From assembly GCA_900491605.1 (NCBI GenBank), contig UESW01004626.1:536807-600806 (forward strand): a stretch of 64,000 nt of DNA, given 5' to 3'. Positions 34,684 through 46,149 of the stretch are shown one piece after another. Each line of letters opens with the position of its first letter. Position 1 is the first letter of the stretch. The notes under the pieces were generated by a model that saw only the letters and a list, made by a program, of their open reading frames with translations, had not been told where the DNA came from and ran no database searches. The DNA comes from Calamus simplicifolius. Taxonomy: Eukaryota; Streptophyta; Magnoliopsida; Arecales; Arecaceae. The translations under genes and the position numbers were made by a program.

Positions 34684-35645
34684 ATGGCTGAGGGTTCCAA
34701 TAGTCCTGACAAATTCCCAGAACATGCTAAATCAGTCATGACTCTAAGAAGTGGAAAAACATTGAACCCACCTGAACCAACCCAGAAATTAGAAGTGGCT
34801 AAACCAGAAAAGAGAAGAAATGAAGAAGAAAAGGAATTCAATGATCAAGCAATCACACCTAAAGCCCCATTCCCTAGTGCTTTAGAATCTCCTTTGTCTT
34901 TGGATAAGAAGAATATAAAAATGAATGAGATGCTTGAGTTATTTAAGCAAGTCCAAATAAACTTACCTCTTCTCGATGCTATCAAGCAAGTTCAGCTTAT
35001 GGAAAATTTTTGAAGGATCTATGCACACAAAAACGGAAAGCCAAGACACAAATACCAAAAAAGATCCAGTTGACTGAGCAAGTCAGCTCAGTTGTTCAGC
35101 AAATAACCCCACCTAAACTAAAAGACCCTGGTACCCCGATTGTATCATGTGTCATAGGGAACTTCATAATCAAAAAAGCATTACTAGATTTTGGTGCGAG
35201 TGTAAACCTTCTCCCAAGTTCAGTGTATGAGTTATTTGGATTTGGACAGTTGAAACCCACAACGATAACACTACAATTGGCAGAAAGATCAGTCAAAGTA
35301 CCTCATAGAATATTGGAAGATGTATTAGTAAAGGTAGATGAATTTTATTTTATTGTCGACTTTCTTGTGTTAGATATGAAATCTAGCGGTAATCCTAACC
35401 AAATTTCTATCATTCTTGGAAGACCTTTTCTAGCTACTGCTAATGCATGTATAAATTATAGAACGGGTGTGATGGATGTATCTTTTGGAAACAAGAAGAT
35501 GAGATTAAATATTTTTAATGCTTCCCAAGGACCACCTGTGTATGATTTAAATGAAGTAAACATGATCGAAGAAGTTGTAGATAAAAAATTTCAAAGTTTG
35601 CTTGATTCGATCCTTTACAAACATGTCTTACACATTTTGGAATAG
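34684..35645 (+). pseudogene. pol: Athila gag-pol linker and aspartic protease
   Basis: 34684-35013 contains HAKSVMTLRSGKTL, a marker found between gag and protease in Athila elements. 35010-35645 (211 residues) is the protease: LLDFGASVNLLP as active site (usually DLGAS) and IILGRPFLATANA as second motif. The two frames are joined by a one-base shift near 35010. The protease frame itself is intact, ending at 35643. Confidence 0.88.
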
Positions 35646-37330
35646 ATGACTTTGATATTGATGAGTACACCAAAGAGATAAACCTGTTATTAGAACCACC
35701 TAAGTTCAACACCATCCCTCTTTGGACTATAAAATATGAGCCACTTCCAACTAAACCAAACCCTTTAATACCATCCTTGGAAGCACCACCCCAACTAGAA
35801 TTGAAACCTCTTCCTGCTGACTTAAAATATTCGTTCCCTGGACCCAATGATACCCTTTCAGTAATCATTGCATCTACTCTAACTTTTGAGCAAGAAGATA
35901 AATTGGTAGACATACTTAAAGAGCATAAAGAGGCAATTGGTTGGACAATAGCTGATCTTAAGGGAATTGACCCTTCCGTTTGCATGCACCACATTCACAG
36001 TGAAATTGAAGCCAAACCACATAGAGACATGCAACGAAGACTAAATCCAAACATGAGGGATGTTGTTCAGAAAGAAGTAGTAAAATGGCTTGATGCTGGT
36101 ATCATTTACCCAATTTTGGATAGTCATGAGTCAGTCCTTTCCAAGTAGTACCTAAAAGTTGGGTATTACAGTGATTAAAAATGAAAAGGGTGAATTAATT
36201 CCTACTCGTACATCAACTAGTTGGAGAGTGTGTATAGATTATCGAAAGTTGAATGCCGTAACTAGGAAAGATCATTTCCCTTTGCCTTTTATTGATCAAA
36301 TTCTAGAACGACTAGCTGGGCAAAGTTCTTTTGTTTCTTAGATGGATATTCAGGATACAATCAGGTTTCAGTATTTCCTGCAGATCAAGAAAAGACCACC
36401 TTCACTTGTTCCTTTAGAACATTTCCTTTAGACGCATGCCTTTTTGTCTCTGTAATGCACCAGCCACTTTTCAACGATGTATGTTGGCCATATTTTCTGA
36501 TATGATTGGGTAGTTTTTAAAAGTGTTTATGGATGATTTTTTAGTTTTTGGTGCTTCATTTGATAGCTATCTCCAGAACTTGACTAAGGTACTGAAATGA
36601 TGCATGGAAATGAATTTAGTCCTAAGTTGGGAGAAGAGCCATTTTATGGTTCGTCAGGAATTGTACTCGAGCACATTATTTTAGAGCGAGGTATTGAGGT
36701 TGATAAAGCCAAGGTTGAATTGATCTCAAATCTACCACCCTCAACCTTAGTTAAACAAGTACGATCTTTCCTTGGCCATGCTGGTTTTTACAGACGCTTC
36801 ATCAAGGATTTCAGTAAAATTTCTCGACCCTTGTGTAATTTGCTGGCCAAAGATAGTTCTTTTAATTTTGATGAAGATTGTTTAATAGCCTATAACATCC
36901 TTCGAAATACTTTGACCACTGCACCAATTATCATGCCCCCAGATTGGACCATACCCTTTGAAATTATGTGTGATGCTTTGGATTATGCTGTAGGGGCAGT
37001 TCTAGGATAGAAACTCAATCGGAAACCCCATATAATTTATTATGCTAGCAAAACTCTTTTGGATGCACAAATAAACTATACTACCACTGAAAAAGAATTA
37101 CTAGCAGTTGTGTTTGCCCTAGAAAAATTTAGATCATATCTGTTAGGGTCTAAGGTTTCAGTTTATTCTGATCATGCAGCATTGAAGCATATGTTATCAA
37201 AAATGGATACAAAACCCAGACTGATTAGATGGATCCTTCTACTATAAGAATTTGACCTAAAAATCTTAGATAAGAAGGGTTTCGAAAATATGGTAGCAGA
37301 TCATATCTCTAGGATCTCAGTGGAATACAA
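35646..37330 (+). pseudogene. pol: Athila reverse transcriptase and RNase H
   Basis: 35777-36148 leads in (CMHHIHSEIEAKPHRDMQRRL, VVKWLDAGIIYPI). 36159-36341 has SWRVCIDYRKLNAVTRKDHFPLPF. The active site FMDD is near 36526-36537, surrounded by stops. 36597-37010 carries the end of the polymerase (RSFLGHAGFYRRFI) and the start of RNase H (FEIMCDALDYAVGAVLG, with the acidic residue kept). 37059-37247 continues RNase H (TTTEKELLAVVFALEKFR, YSDHAALKHML). Only one RNase H is present, as expected for Athila. Confidence 0.9.
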
Positions 37331-38671
37331 TAAAGAAATAATCAAAGATAGCTTTTCTGATGAGCAACTGTTCTCAATTTCCCATAGCAATCTTTCCTGG
37401 TTTGCCCACATTGTGAATTATTTGGCAACAGGAAAAGTACCTTCCCACTGGACAAAACAAAAAAAAGATAGTTTTTTTCTCATAAATTAAATATTACTTT
37501 TGGAAAGACCCTGAATTATTTAAGTACTGTTCAAATCAAGTGATTAGGCGATGTATCCCCGAGAGCGAATTCAAAAGTATACTTAACTTCTGTCATTCTC
37601 TTACCTGTGGGGGACATTTCAGTGGAAGAAAAACTACAGCAAAGGTGCTACAAAGTAGGTTTTATTGGCCAACTCTTTTTAAAGATGTGCACGAATTTGG
37701 CCGTAATTGTCTCAAATGTCAACAAACAGGAAATATATCTCGAAAAAGATATGATGCCCCTAAACCCTATTTTGGTTGTAGAAATTTTTGATGTATAGGG
37801 GATTGATTTCATGAGCCCATTTCCTCCTTTTGGATTTGAATACATTTTGGTGGCAGTTGATTATGTGTCAAAATGGATTGAAGCCATGGCAACTCGAACC
37901 AATGATCTTAAAGTTGTAATCAAGTTTATTCAACGTCATCCTTAGTCGTTTTGGATGCCCAAAGGCTATAATTAGTGATGGCGGTACATATTTCATGAAT
38001 AGACACTTTGAAGGATTAATGAAAAAATATGAAATTTCTCATAAGGTAGCTACACCTTACCATCCCCAAACTAGTGGCCAAGTTGAAATATCAAACAGAG
38101 AAATTAAACATATCCTTGAGAAAACAGTGAGACCCGATAGGAAAGATTGGTCAGAACATTTGGATGATGCATTATGGGCTTATTATAATGCATTTAAAAT
38201 GCCCATAGGAATGTCTCCATACCGGCTCGTATTTGGAAAGGCATGTCATTTACCTGTAGAATTGGAACACAGTGCATTTTGGGCCATCAAGCAATTTAAT
38301 TATGATATAAATAATGCAGGTATCAATAGGAAACTCCAATTAAATGAGTTAGAAGAGATACGAAATGATGCATACGAGAGTTCAAAAATTTATAAAAAAT
38401 GAACCAAAGCATATCATGACAAATTTATTAATAGAAAAAATTTTGAACCAAATCAAAAAGTATGGCTTTACAATTCAAGATTACATCTTTTCCTGTAAAA
38501 CTTCGTTCATGATGGAATGGACCTTTTATAGTAACTCAAACATTTTCTCATGGCGCTGTAGAGCTTAAAGACCCCAAGCAGGAAAATACATTCAAAGTAA
38601 ATGGCCAACGTTTGAAACTATATATAGAAGAAATTAATGATGGAGAGTTGTTGAATCAATTGATCTTGTGA
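37331..38671 (+). pseudogene. pol: Athila integrase
   Basis: The zinc-binding domain at 37540-37791 shows the HHCC pattern (H in CHSLTCGGH, then NCLKCQQTG). The core continues at 37795-38402: GIDFMSPFPPF with the first Asp, ISDGGTYF where the second Asp lies (Gly in place of the usual Asn), and SGQVEISNREI with the Glu. The C-terminal part (NFEPNQKVWLYNSRL, GAVELKDPK) runs on in other frames to the TGA at 38669. Breaks at about 37795, 37940 and 38401. Confidence 0.88.
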
Positions 38672-39225
38672 ACCCAACACTATCATTATGAGTAGCATAG
38701 TCTGGCTGAAGACTTTAAACTTAATGCTCGTGGGAGGTAACCCAGTTTATCAGTTATTTTTAACTTTCTGTTCTTTTAGTATGACCAGAGAAGAGCAACA
38801 GAAGTAGATTGAAAGAAGATGGCAACAATGAAACCTCCAACCTTCAAATACTCTACCAGGTAGTATCTTTCCTTGAAAGTATTTTTTCTTCCATTAGGGA
38901 CAATGAAAATTAAGTTATGGGAAGAATAAGTAAATCCTGAGTAAAACTATAATCAATATGTGTGTACCAAATTTTGTCTCAATTTAAAGTTAATCAAGCA
39001 GTTTGATTAATGAATGATTAATGGTTAGATTATTTTTGAGATACTGAGGAATAAATTATTAAGAAAACCTAATAAAAGGTATGGTTTAGCCTAAAAAAAA
39101 TTTTAGAATAATTTTAGACCCTTCTGACCACTGATCTTGATAGTACAATCTACTTAATAAGGGTATGGGTAAAAATGTCATTCAAAAAAAAGAAAAAAAG
39201 AAAAAAAGTCTCTCTTAAAGTTAAT
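38672..39225 (+). other. Athila 3' untranslated region, no gene
   Basis: AT-rich, no convincing frame. 38720-38760 has the 'cgtgggaggtaaccc' stretch often found after Athila pol. It continues after the solo LTR at 40179-40745, ending in the purine-rich TTGGAGGGAG before the 3' LTR. Confidence 0.6.
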
Positions 39226-40173
39226 TGATGAGGGGTAAAATTATCATTGCATTAATGCCCGTGCACATCAACAATTGGGTCGAGTCCAATCCCAACATCT
39301 TGTCGATCAGTTGTCACATCCATAAGGCAGCGAAGCCGAATCGCCCTCAGCGGAGTCATGTTGCCCCGGCGAACCGAGCCATCTTCATACCTCGACAGAC
39401 TGAGCCATCTTTATACCTCGGCAACCTGAGCTATCCTCATACCTCGGCAGCCCAAGCCATCTTCATACCTCGGTAACCCGAGCTATCCTCATACCTCGAC
39501 AAGCCGAGCCATCATGTACCTCAAAAAACCAAATTATCCCTCGCCTCGGTCGGACCGATGCACTCAAATATCTCTACGGAATCCGATGCAGGAGAGTTCA
39601 AATCCACGATAACTGAATAAGATTCCAAATGGAGAATCATGCCAGAAGTGGCCTAAGGGCCATAGGAGTGGCCTAGAACCTACATAATCACTGAATCTCA
39701 AGGCATCAACCAGCTCTCCTAGCCATCGATCCTCTAACTGACAAGATATGGATCCTACTGGCCTCGTAACAAACTTGATTCAAATTCATTTCGAATCTCA
39801 ATAGCTTTTAGACCCCTCCCAATGCGCCCAAGGAATCAAGTGATCGCCTATAAATATCACAGCCCTCAAATCTCTTAGTACGTATGCATTCACCCGCTCT
39901 CATACTGAAAAACTCCATTGAAGCTCCCTCAGAGCTCGGAGCTCTCGAAAGAATACCCATCTAGGGGAACTCTTCTGCGAGAGTCTTCTCCTCATATCTG
40001 CTTGCTGTGAATCTCTACTGACTTAGGCGTCGAAGGGTCCTCCGCAGAGGGCAACCCCCAAAACACCCTCTGCGTGCGGACTGTCTTGCAGGTTCCACCC
40101 CGTGCGATGAGACCGATGTCCAGATGCAGAGCCAGGGCGCATCTGAATCGGAGAATGGATTTCCGCGGAAACA
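39226..40173 (+). mobile_element. Solo LTR of a Gypsy (probably Tat) element inside Athila
   Basis: 948 bp, TGATGAGGGG...GGAAACA, flanked by TTAAT on both sides (39221-39225 and 40174-40178), a perfect 5-bp target duplication. Its start resembles the LTR start at 52569 (TGTTGAGGGATAAAATCA), so the two may belong to one family. It contains TATAAATA at 39849-39856 and a set of about 27-bp repeats near 39370-39500 (cgagccatcttcatacctcg). Its end (ggcgtcgaagggtcctccgc, gtcttgcagg) is like the ends of the Tat LTRs here. Left by recombination between the two LTRs of a once complete element. Confidence 0.9.
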
Positions 40174-40745
40174 TTAATAAATTAGGTTCTTAGCATCTTT
40201 CACTAAGTAACCAGGCCCCGTCACCTAAGCAAGTGATGTTGTTCACGTAAAAAGGTGAGAATGCAAAAGAACCTAAGTATAATCAGCCCTACCTGAAGCC
40301 TTTTTGACTCGAGTCAGTAAGTCCGAGGAGTGTTTTACACCTAATGCCCTAAAACCAATTGGTTTGGGAGCCATTGGCCTAAAGCTCGCTACAATGGTCA
40401 ATTAGAAAGCAAGGGGTTAGGACATTGCAATGACTTTACACATAAATAAATAAATAAGGGGACTAAATTACAAAAAAAACACTACACCCAACCCAAATTA
40501 AGTTAGAAAATTTAAACAGAGAAGTGAAAAGTTGGTGAAGGAAGAGTTCTATAAATTCTTATGGACTGCACTCTATCACTAAATGGGTAAACTTAATAAT
40601 CCAATGAAGTACCTTTCTTATGATCTAACCGAAAATTTTTTTGATTGTAGAACTGTAAGATAACTATCAATTCTTGGACTAACTTGGTACATATTTCTAA
40701 ATTCCTTATTTGCTCGAGGACGAGTAAGATTCAAGTTGGAGGGAG

Positions 40746-41849
40746 TAATAAACGCACAAATAATCACTATAAATATATTAATTAATAGGTCAAATTACCT
40801 TTATTATTTAATATTTGATTATCTTTTATAATATTTTTAGGTAAAGCCCCATCAACTTAAATAGCTCAATTTTAGGAGTCCAACGATGCAAACAGCACTC
40901 AAATCGGACTTAAAATGAGCTCGAAATTGAATTTACAATGATTTATCTGTTTTTGCACGCATCTCAAAGCAAAGTCGGCAAACCAATTGCTGAGTTCATC
41001 GTCTTTTCACACGAATTTTCTTTTTTTTCTCCCGATTCTTTTTCTCTTCTGATTCAATCATTCCCCCCACCAATCAAGAAATAAATTGGATTTGAAATTC
41101 TCAAATTGAAAGTATGAACTTCAGATGGAAGGAATTTTGATCCGTCTGCGATCTCTCTGGGATTTCTCCACGTCCGCGTCATCTCTGCATCCAAGCGTCT
41201 GATAGGGAAATAGGGATCATGTCTTCTCCACGTCTGGGCCTCTACAAATAGCAGCAAAGGGTAGAGTTTGGGGGAGAACCATTTGGAGTTCTGCAGGTGG
41301 TTGTCCGTGGGTTCGTGAGGCGTCGGGAGGTTCTGCAGGCGTCCGAAGGTGTCTGAAAGCGTTCATGGAGGCGTTGCTCGAAGGCGTTCGTGGCTTGGAG
41401 ACGTCCGCGGAGGAAGAATAGAGAGCCCGGTTCGGTTCAGCCCGGCTTGGTTCAGTCCGTCTTCGGTTTGGTTCAGAGAGAGTATGTTGCCTTCTTAATG
41501 TCAAAAAATAAAACTTTTTAATTTTAGTTTGAATATGCACTCTTAGATGCTATGAAATAAAACTTTTATTCATGTTTAATTCTTATTGAATTCTAGTTAA
41601 GTGAAAATAATTCTTGACTAATCTATTCTTAAAAGGGACGGGCCGTGATCTATGGGTACGAGTCGTACTCTTATCAAAATAGATCATATCTTAATTATTT
41701 TTCACTATCAATTATCTGTTTATTTAAATTTTAATTGCATAAATTTATTTCAAAATAACCATTAAAGTCCTTGTGGATTCAATCCCTTACTCTCACTACT
41801 ATATTAGTGAAATTAAGGTGTTTTAATCATTGCGCTACGACACACATCA
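40746..41849 (+). repeat. 3' LTR of the Athila element
   Basis: 1104 bp, aligned throughout with 31109-32187. The first dinucleotide has become TA (TAATAAACGC). The end CACATCA is followed by GATTTTGGCG, which is the beginning of the element's own internal region, not the host flank. Confidence 0.92.
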
Positions 41850-41859
41850 GATTTTGGCG

Positions 41860-42068
41860 TCCGCCCCAGGGCATTCCTGCCAGGGGACCTGGTCCTTAGG
41901 CGGTCCGAGGTCTCGAAACTGACGGAAGGAGGTAAGCTGTCACCAAACTGGGAAGGACCCTACCTAGTCACTGAGGCCCTCCACCATGAAGCATACTGAA
42001 TCGAGGGACTTGATGGGAAGCCGCTCCCCTGAACCTAGAATTCTGACAACCTCTGTCGGTACTACTAG
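41860..42068 (+). pseudogene. pol: Integrase C-terminal end of the 25-49 kb Tat element
   Basis: Resumes the reading broken at 31108: VRPRAFLPGDLVLRRSEVSK, then GGKLSPNWEGPYLVTEALHH and, after stops, GLDGKPLP and DNLCRYY before the TAG at 42066. This shows that 31109-41859 is an insertion within one gene. Confidence 0.9.
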
Positions 42069-42171
42069 TAATGTACACTAACATTGGGTCATGAATTTGA
42101 GTGTTTTATTCTTTTGGATTTGACTGCCTCACCTTCTCGACTAATAAAAATATGTTGAAGTAACTCATCTT

Positions 42172-43300
42172 TTTAGCCAAAGCCCGACTCTGGTTGGCAC
42201 TGAAAGCCCGAGGCCAGCTCGGCACCAAAGCCCGACTCCGATCGGCACCGAAAGCCGAAGGCTAGCTCGGCACCAAAGCCCGATTCCGGTCGGCACCGAA
42301 AGCCCGAGGTTAGCTTGACACCAAAGCCCAACTTCGATCGGCACCGAAAGCCCGAGGCCAGCTCGGTAGCAAAGCCCGACTCCGATCGGCACCGAAAGTC
42401 CAAGGTTAGCTTGACATTGAAAGCCCGAGACCAGCTCGGCACCAAAGCCCGAGGCCGGTCGGCACTGAAAGCCCGAGGCAGCTCGGCACCAAAGCCCGAC
42501 TTCGGTCGGCACTGAAAGCTCGAGGCCAGCTCGGCACAAAAGTCCAACTCCGGTCGGTATCGAAAGCCCGAGGCCAGCTCGAACCAAAGCTCGACTCCGG
42601 TCGGCACCGAAAGCCCGAGGCCAGCTCGGCACCAAAGCTCGACTCCGGTCAGCACCGAAAGATCGAGGCTAGCTCAACACCAAAGCCCAACTCTGGTCGG
42701 CACCGAAAGTCCGACGCCAGCTCGGCACCAAATCCTGAGGCCAGCTCGGCACCAAAGCTTAACTCCAGTCGGCACTGAAAGCCCGAGGCCAGCTTAGCAC
42801 CAAAGCCCAACTTCGGTCGATACCAAAAGCCCGAGGCCAGCTCGGCACCAAAGCTCGACTTCAGCTCGACACTGAAAGCTCGAGGTCAGCTCGGCACTAA
42901 AAGCCCAAGGTAGCTCGGCATCAAAGCCCAACTCCGGTCGGCATTGAAAGCCTGAGGTTAGCTCGGCACCAAAGCTCAACTCCGATCGGCATCAAAAGCC
43001 CAAGGCCAGCTCGGCACCAAAGCCCGACTCTGGTCGGCACCGAAAGCTCGAGGCTAGCTCAGCATCAAAGCCCGACTTCGGTTGGCACCGAAAGCCCAAG
43101 GCCAGTTCGGCACCAAAGCCCGACTCCGGTCGACATAGAAAGCCCAAGGCCAACACGGCACCAAAGCCCGACTTCGGTTGGCACTGAAAGCCTGAGGCCA
43201 GCTTGGCACCAAAGCCTGACTCCGATCGGCACCGAAAGTCCAGGCTAGCTTGGCACCGAAGCCCGACTTTGGTCGGCACTAGAGGCCCGAGTCCAGCTTA
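42172..43300. repeat. 48-bp minisatellite downstream of pol (25-49 kb element)
   Basis: More than 20 imperfect units of about 48 bp, each with two related halves (GCTCGGCACCAAAGCCCGA and GGTCGGCACCGAAAGCCCGA). It starts about 104 bp after the pol stop. Frames open across it on the minus strand (AGLGLSVPTGVGLWC-like) are by-products. Confidence 0.95.
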
Positions 43301-43676
43301 GCACCCAGGGACCGACCCCAGCCATCCCTAAAGCTTGATGATAGATCGACGCCATAAACCTACTGCAAGAGCAACGCCCAAGACCGATTAAGTCTTTACG
43401 AAGGTCAGTTCCAGAGCCAACCTCGGCACCTACTCCAAGATCCATCTCGACACTACAACTAAGTTCTAAGCCCGCTTACAGCAAGCGCTGAATCGGTGTA
43501 ATCCTGTTAGGGATCCCCCTAACGCATACTAAAGGAGAATGCACTACACAGCTAAGTATTCGAAAGAATTTTCAAGACAAAAATTTCAAGAAAAGTATTT
43601 GCTTTCATTACTTAGCAAACGTTTACAAAATACCAACCAAGTCAGACTTTAATACAAAAAATACAAAAATATATAA
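43301..43676. other. Tat 3' region between minisatellite and solo Copia LTR, no gene
   Basis: Unique sequence with no open frame of note; ends in the target site TATAA used by the Copia insertion. Confidence 0.6.
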
Positions 43677-46009
43677 TGTTGACCCTGAATTGATTTTGAT
43701 GCTTACAAAACAACTAAACATAGACTAATTCTATTTATTAAGCTTGATGCAGGGAAGTACAAATGTTTTACAAATGAGTTATCAAGTAAAATCTTATGGT
43801 AGTATATCTCTTTCATTTTTATTTGCTACCTAGAAGATAGCTATTTGATCCATTCATCCCTGGCCATTTGAATTATTTTGGGAGCTAGCTAGTTAGCTAG
43901 CTTATCCTTCTGTCTAGCTAGCTGATGCATATGTTGAGCTAAGTAACACTATCTTACAGTGGCCTAGCCGAATGGATCTCTATTTTAGTTAGCTGGTATT
44001 CCATTTTAGCTAACTATGCTTCCTGTTATCTATGCTAGCCAAGCCATGCTTATTTTTAGCTAGCTGGTTAGCTAGCTTGGCCTCCTTCTGAGCTAGCTAA
44101 AATTCCATTTTAGTTAACTGCTTTTTGTATGTTCTCATGTGCTGGCCGAATGCTATGGGATTCAGTTAGCTGACTAGCTAACTCGTCCTCCCTCTTAGCT
44201 AGCTGGCTTCATTTTTAGTTAACTAATTTTCCTGTTACTTTGCATGGCCGAATGGTTCCAATTTTTGGCTGACTGGTGAGGTAGCTGGGTGCCTCTCTTA
44301 GCTAGCTAGCATATCCCATTAGTTAACTGCTTTGCCTTGAGAGCTAACTAGTCTTGTTTGTTAGCTAACTATTTTTTACAGGTTCCACCAAGCCGAGCGG
44401 TTGTAAATTCAAGTTAGCTGGAGAGCTAACTATTCTTCTCTTGGGCGTGTGGATGCTTTTCTTAGCTAGCTAAGGAGCTAGCTGTCTTGGACGGACGCTT
44501 TTCCTCTTGCCATGAAGCTTTTTGCTTAGTTAGCTAAAGAGCTAACTCTTCTTCTTCTGATGGTCGTTTCCTTCTCCAAGCCAAGAGCCTCCTTTTTCTA
44601 GTTATCTGGAGAGCTAACTACCTTGTTGTGGCCTCTCTCTTCATGAACGTTGGATGCTTGCTTAGTTAGCTAGAGAGCTAACTACTTTTTACTTAGCTAG
44701 CTAGAGAGCTAACTAATGCTTTTTGAAATGGACTTCTGGCCGTATGACTTTGTGGTTAGTTAGCTAGAGAGCTAACTAGCTTTTGCCTTAGTTAGCTAGA
44801 GAGCTAACTACCTTCTCAGAGGATGAATATCAAGCCGTGGACTTTTTGCCTTAGTTAGCTAGAGAGCTAACTACTTTATTTGTTTTGGCTGAACCTTTCC
44901 CTCTTGCCGTGGAGATTTCAAAATTAGCTAGCTGGTTAGCTAGCTTGTGGCTTTTTCACTTCTTCTTGCCCGAGCATCTTCAAGTCGCCAGCTACCTGGA
45001 ATTAACTCCAGTCAACTACCTCTTTGTTATTTGGGCATGCTCTCTCTCTCACACACTCTCTCTTCTTTTATTGATTTCTATTTTCAGCTATACTAACTTT
45101 TGATCTCTTGGATTATGGCAGAGATCTTCCTTCCTCAAATGGATTCAGTGCATTCAATGCTTAAGGAAAATAATCTCAACGGTTATCTTTTCTTCCCGTT
45201 TAACTTTCTATTTATTTTAAATGTATCTAACGGATATTTTTGTTGTTGGATTACTTTAAATAGCTAGGATTAGAAGAACAAAATGACGAATCTGAAAGAG
45301 AAAAACAAGAGAAAGAAATCCAAGAAAAAGAGCCTTTATTGCATATTTTTCTGAGTGTTGAAAAGCAAGTTGTTGTGCATTGAAGTTGAAGATCATTCAT
45401 TGCTCAAAGGTCATCCAGATCCATTAAAGCCTTCAAGCATTCAAAGCTTCAGCTACCTCGAAGTTCTTCATTTATTGCTGAGGATTTGCTACAAAATTTG
45501 TAAAGTATATCTTGAATATTTGTTCATTGTAGGAGCTACTTGTTCTTATTTATTCTAAATATTTGTAAAAGGGTTAGAGTTAATCCTTGGTTCTTGTTGG
45601 CTTTCTTGTGTCGTTAAACAAGAGGACTAGCCGGGTAAGGCTAGAGGTTGGCTTCCTTGTACCATGAAACAAGAGGACTAGCCGAGTAAGGCTAGGGGCT
45701 TGGCTGCCTTGTACCGTAGAAACAAGAGGGCTAGCCAGGGAAGGCTAGAGGTTGTAATCGTTGTAATATGATTGGAGTGAAATTCCCAAAGAGTTTCTGG
45801 GGAGTGGACGTAGGTGCTGAGTTTGGCACCGAACCACTATAAACTCTCTTGTGGTTGTGGTTGCTTGATTTTCTGTGTTATTATTCTATGTACTTCACTA
45901 CACCGCTGCCAAGTAAATTCAAATTAGTGTTAAAGCACATATCTGCGCTAGTAATTAACTTTTAATTACCCAATTCATCCCCCTCTTGGGTTGCTACATC
46001 TGGGCAACA
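43677..46009 (+). mobile_element. Solo LTR of a Copia element, 2333 bp
   Basis: TGTTGACC...GGGCAACA with the perfect target duplication TATAA at 43672-43676 and 46010-46014. No internal region lies between the duplications, so this is a solo LTR formed by LTR-LTR recombination. It matches the 5' LTR at 1028-3332 end to end in the opposite orientation. A TATA-like TTTAAATAG is at 45255-45263. The R/U5 part contains three 'acaagagg.ctagcc' blocks at about 45618-45740. Confidence 0.93.
43880..44940. repeat. Palindrome and hairpin cluster in the solo Copia LTR
   Basis: Many TTAGCTAGCTAA-like palindromes. Between about 44655 and 44880 five nearly perfect inverted repeats have arms TAGTTAGCT and AGCTAACTA around the loop AGAG. 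Same motif family as 2030-3180. Confidence 0.88.
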
Positions 46010-46014
46010 TATAA

Positions 46015-46149
46015 TATGAGTGTTCAAGCCTCGACCGGCACAGACTCGTCATCAGCTGCCCCCGGCACCATGGGCGGCTCCTTCGGCACCTCGTCTGGCT
46101 TGATGTCCTCGATGCCTGAGAAGCCGAAGACCCTAGCTACCTTCTCTTT
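46015..46149. other. End of the Tat antisense gene region, no separate feature
   Basis: Resumes the Tat element after the Copia solo LTR; on the minus strand this is just beyond the coiled-coil end of the antisense gene. Confidence 0.5.

Larger units (their letters stand above)
31109..41849 (+). mobile_element. Athila-type Ty3/Gypsy retrotransposon nested in the Tat integrase
   Basis: LTRs 31109-32187 and 40746-41849 enclose a long AT-rich leader, gag, protease, reverse transcriptase, RNase H and integrase, with the Athila-type primer site TTGGCGCCGTTGCCGGGG. No env-like frame was found between pol (stop at 38669) and the 3' LTR. No target duplication is visible: the left flank ends GGCTGC, while the right LTR is followed by GATTTTGGCG and then host sequence. 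A 948-bp solo LTR sits in the 3' untranslated region. Confidence 0.93.

Noticed and set aside
38672..40745. Possible env gene of the Athila element
   Set aside because: No frame of suitable length or with a membrane segment; the space is filled by untranslated sequence and a solo LTR.
31109..41849. Athila considered as a host-gene-interrupting insertion
   Set aside because: The interrupted reading is the integrase of another retrotransposon, not a host gene.
42165..43279. Minus-strand frames of 95-160 residues (GLSVPTGVGLWC-like)
   Set aside because: Translation of the 48-bp minisatellite.
43500..43540. Short inverted repeat around TTAGGGATCCCCCTAA
   Set aside because: Isolated, short and without context; could be chance.
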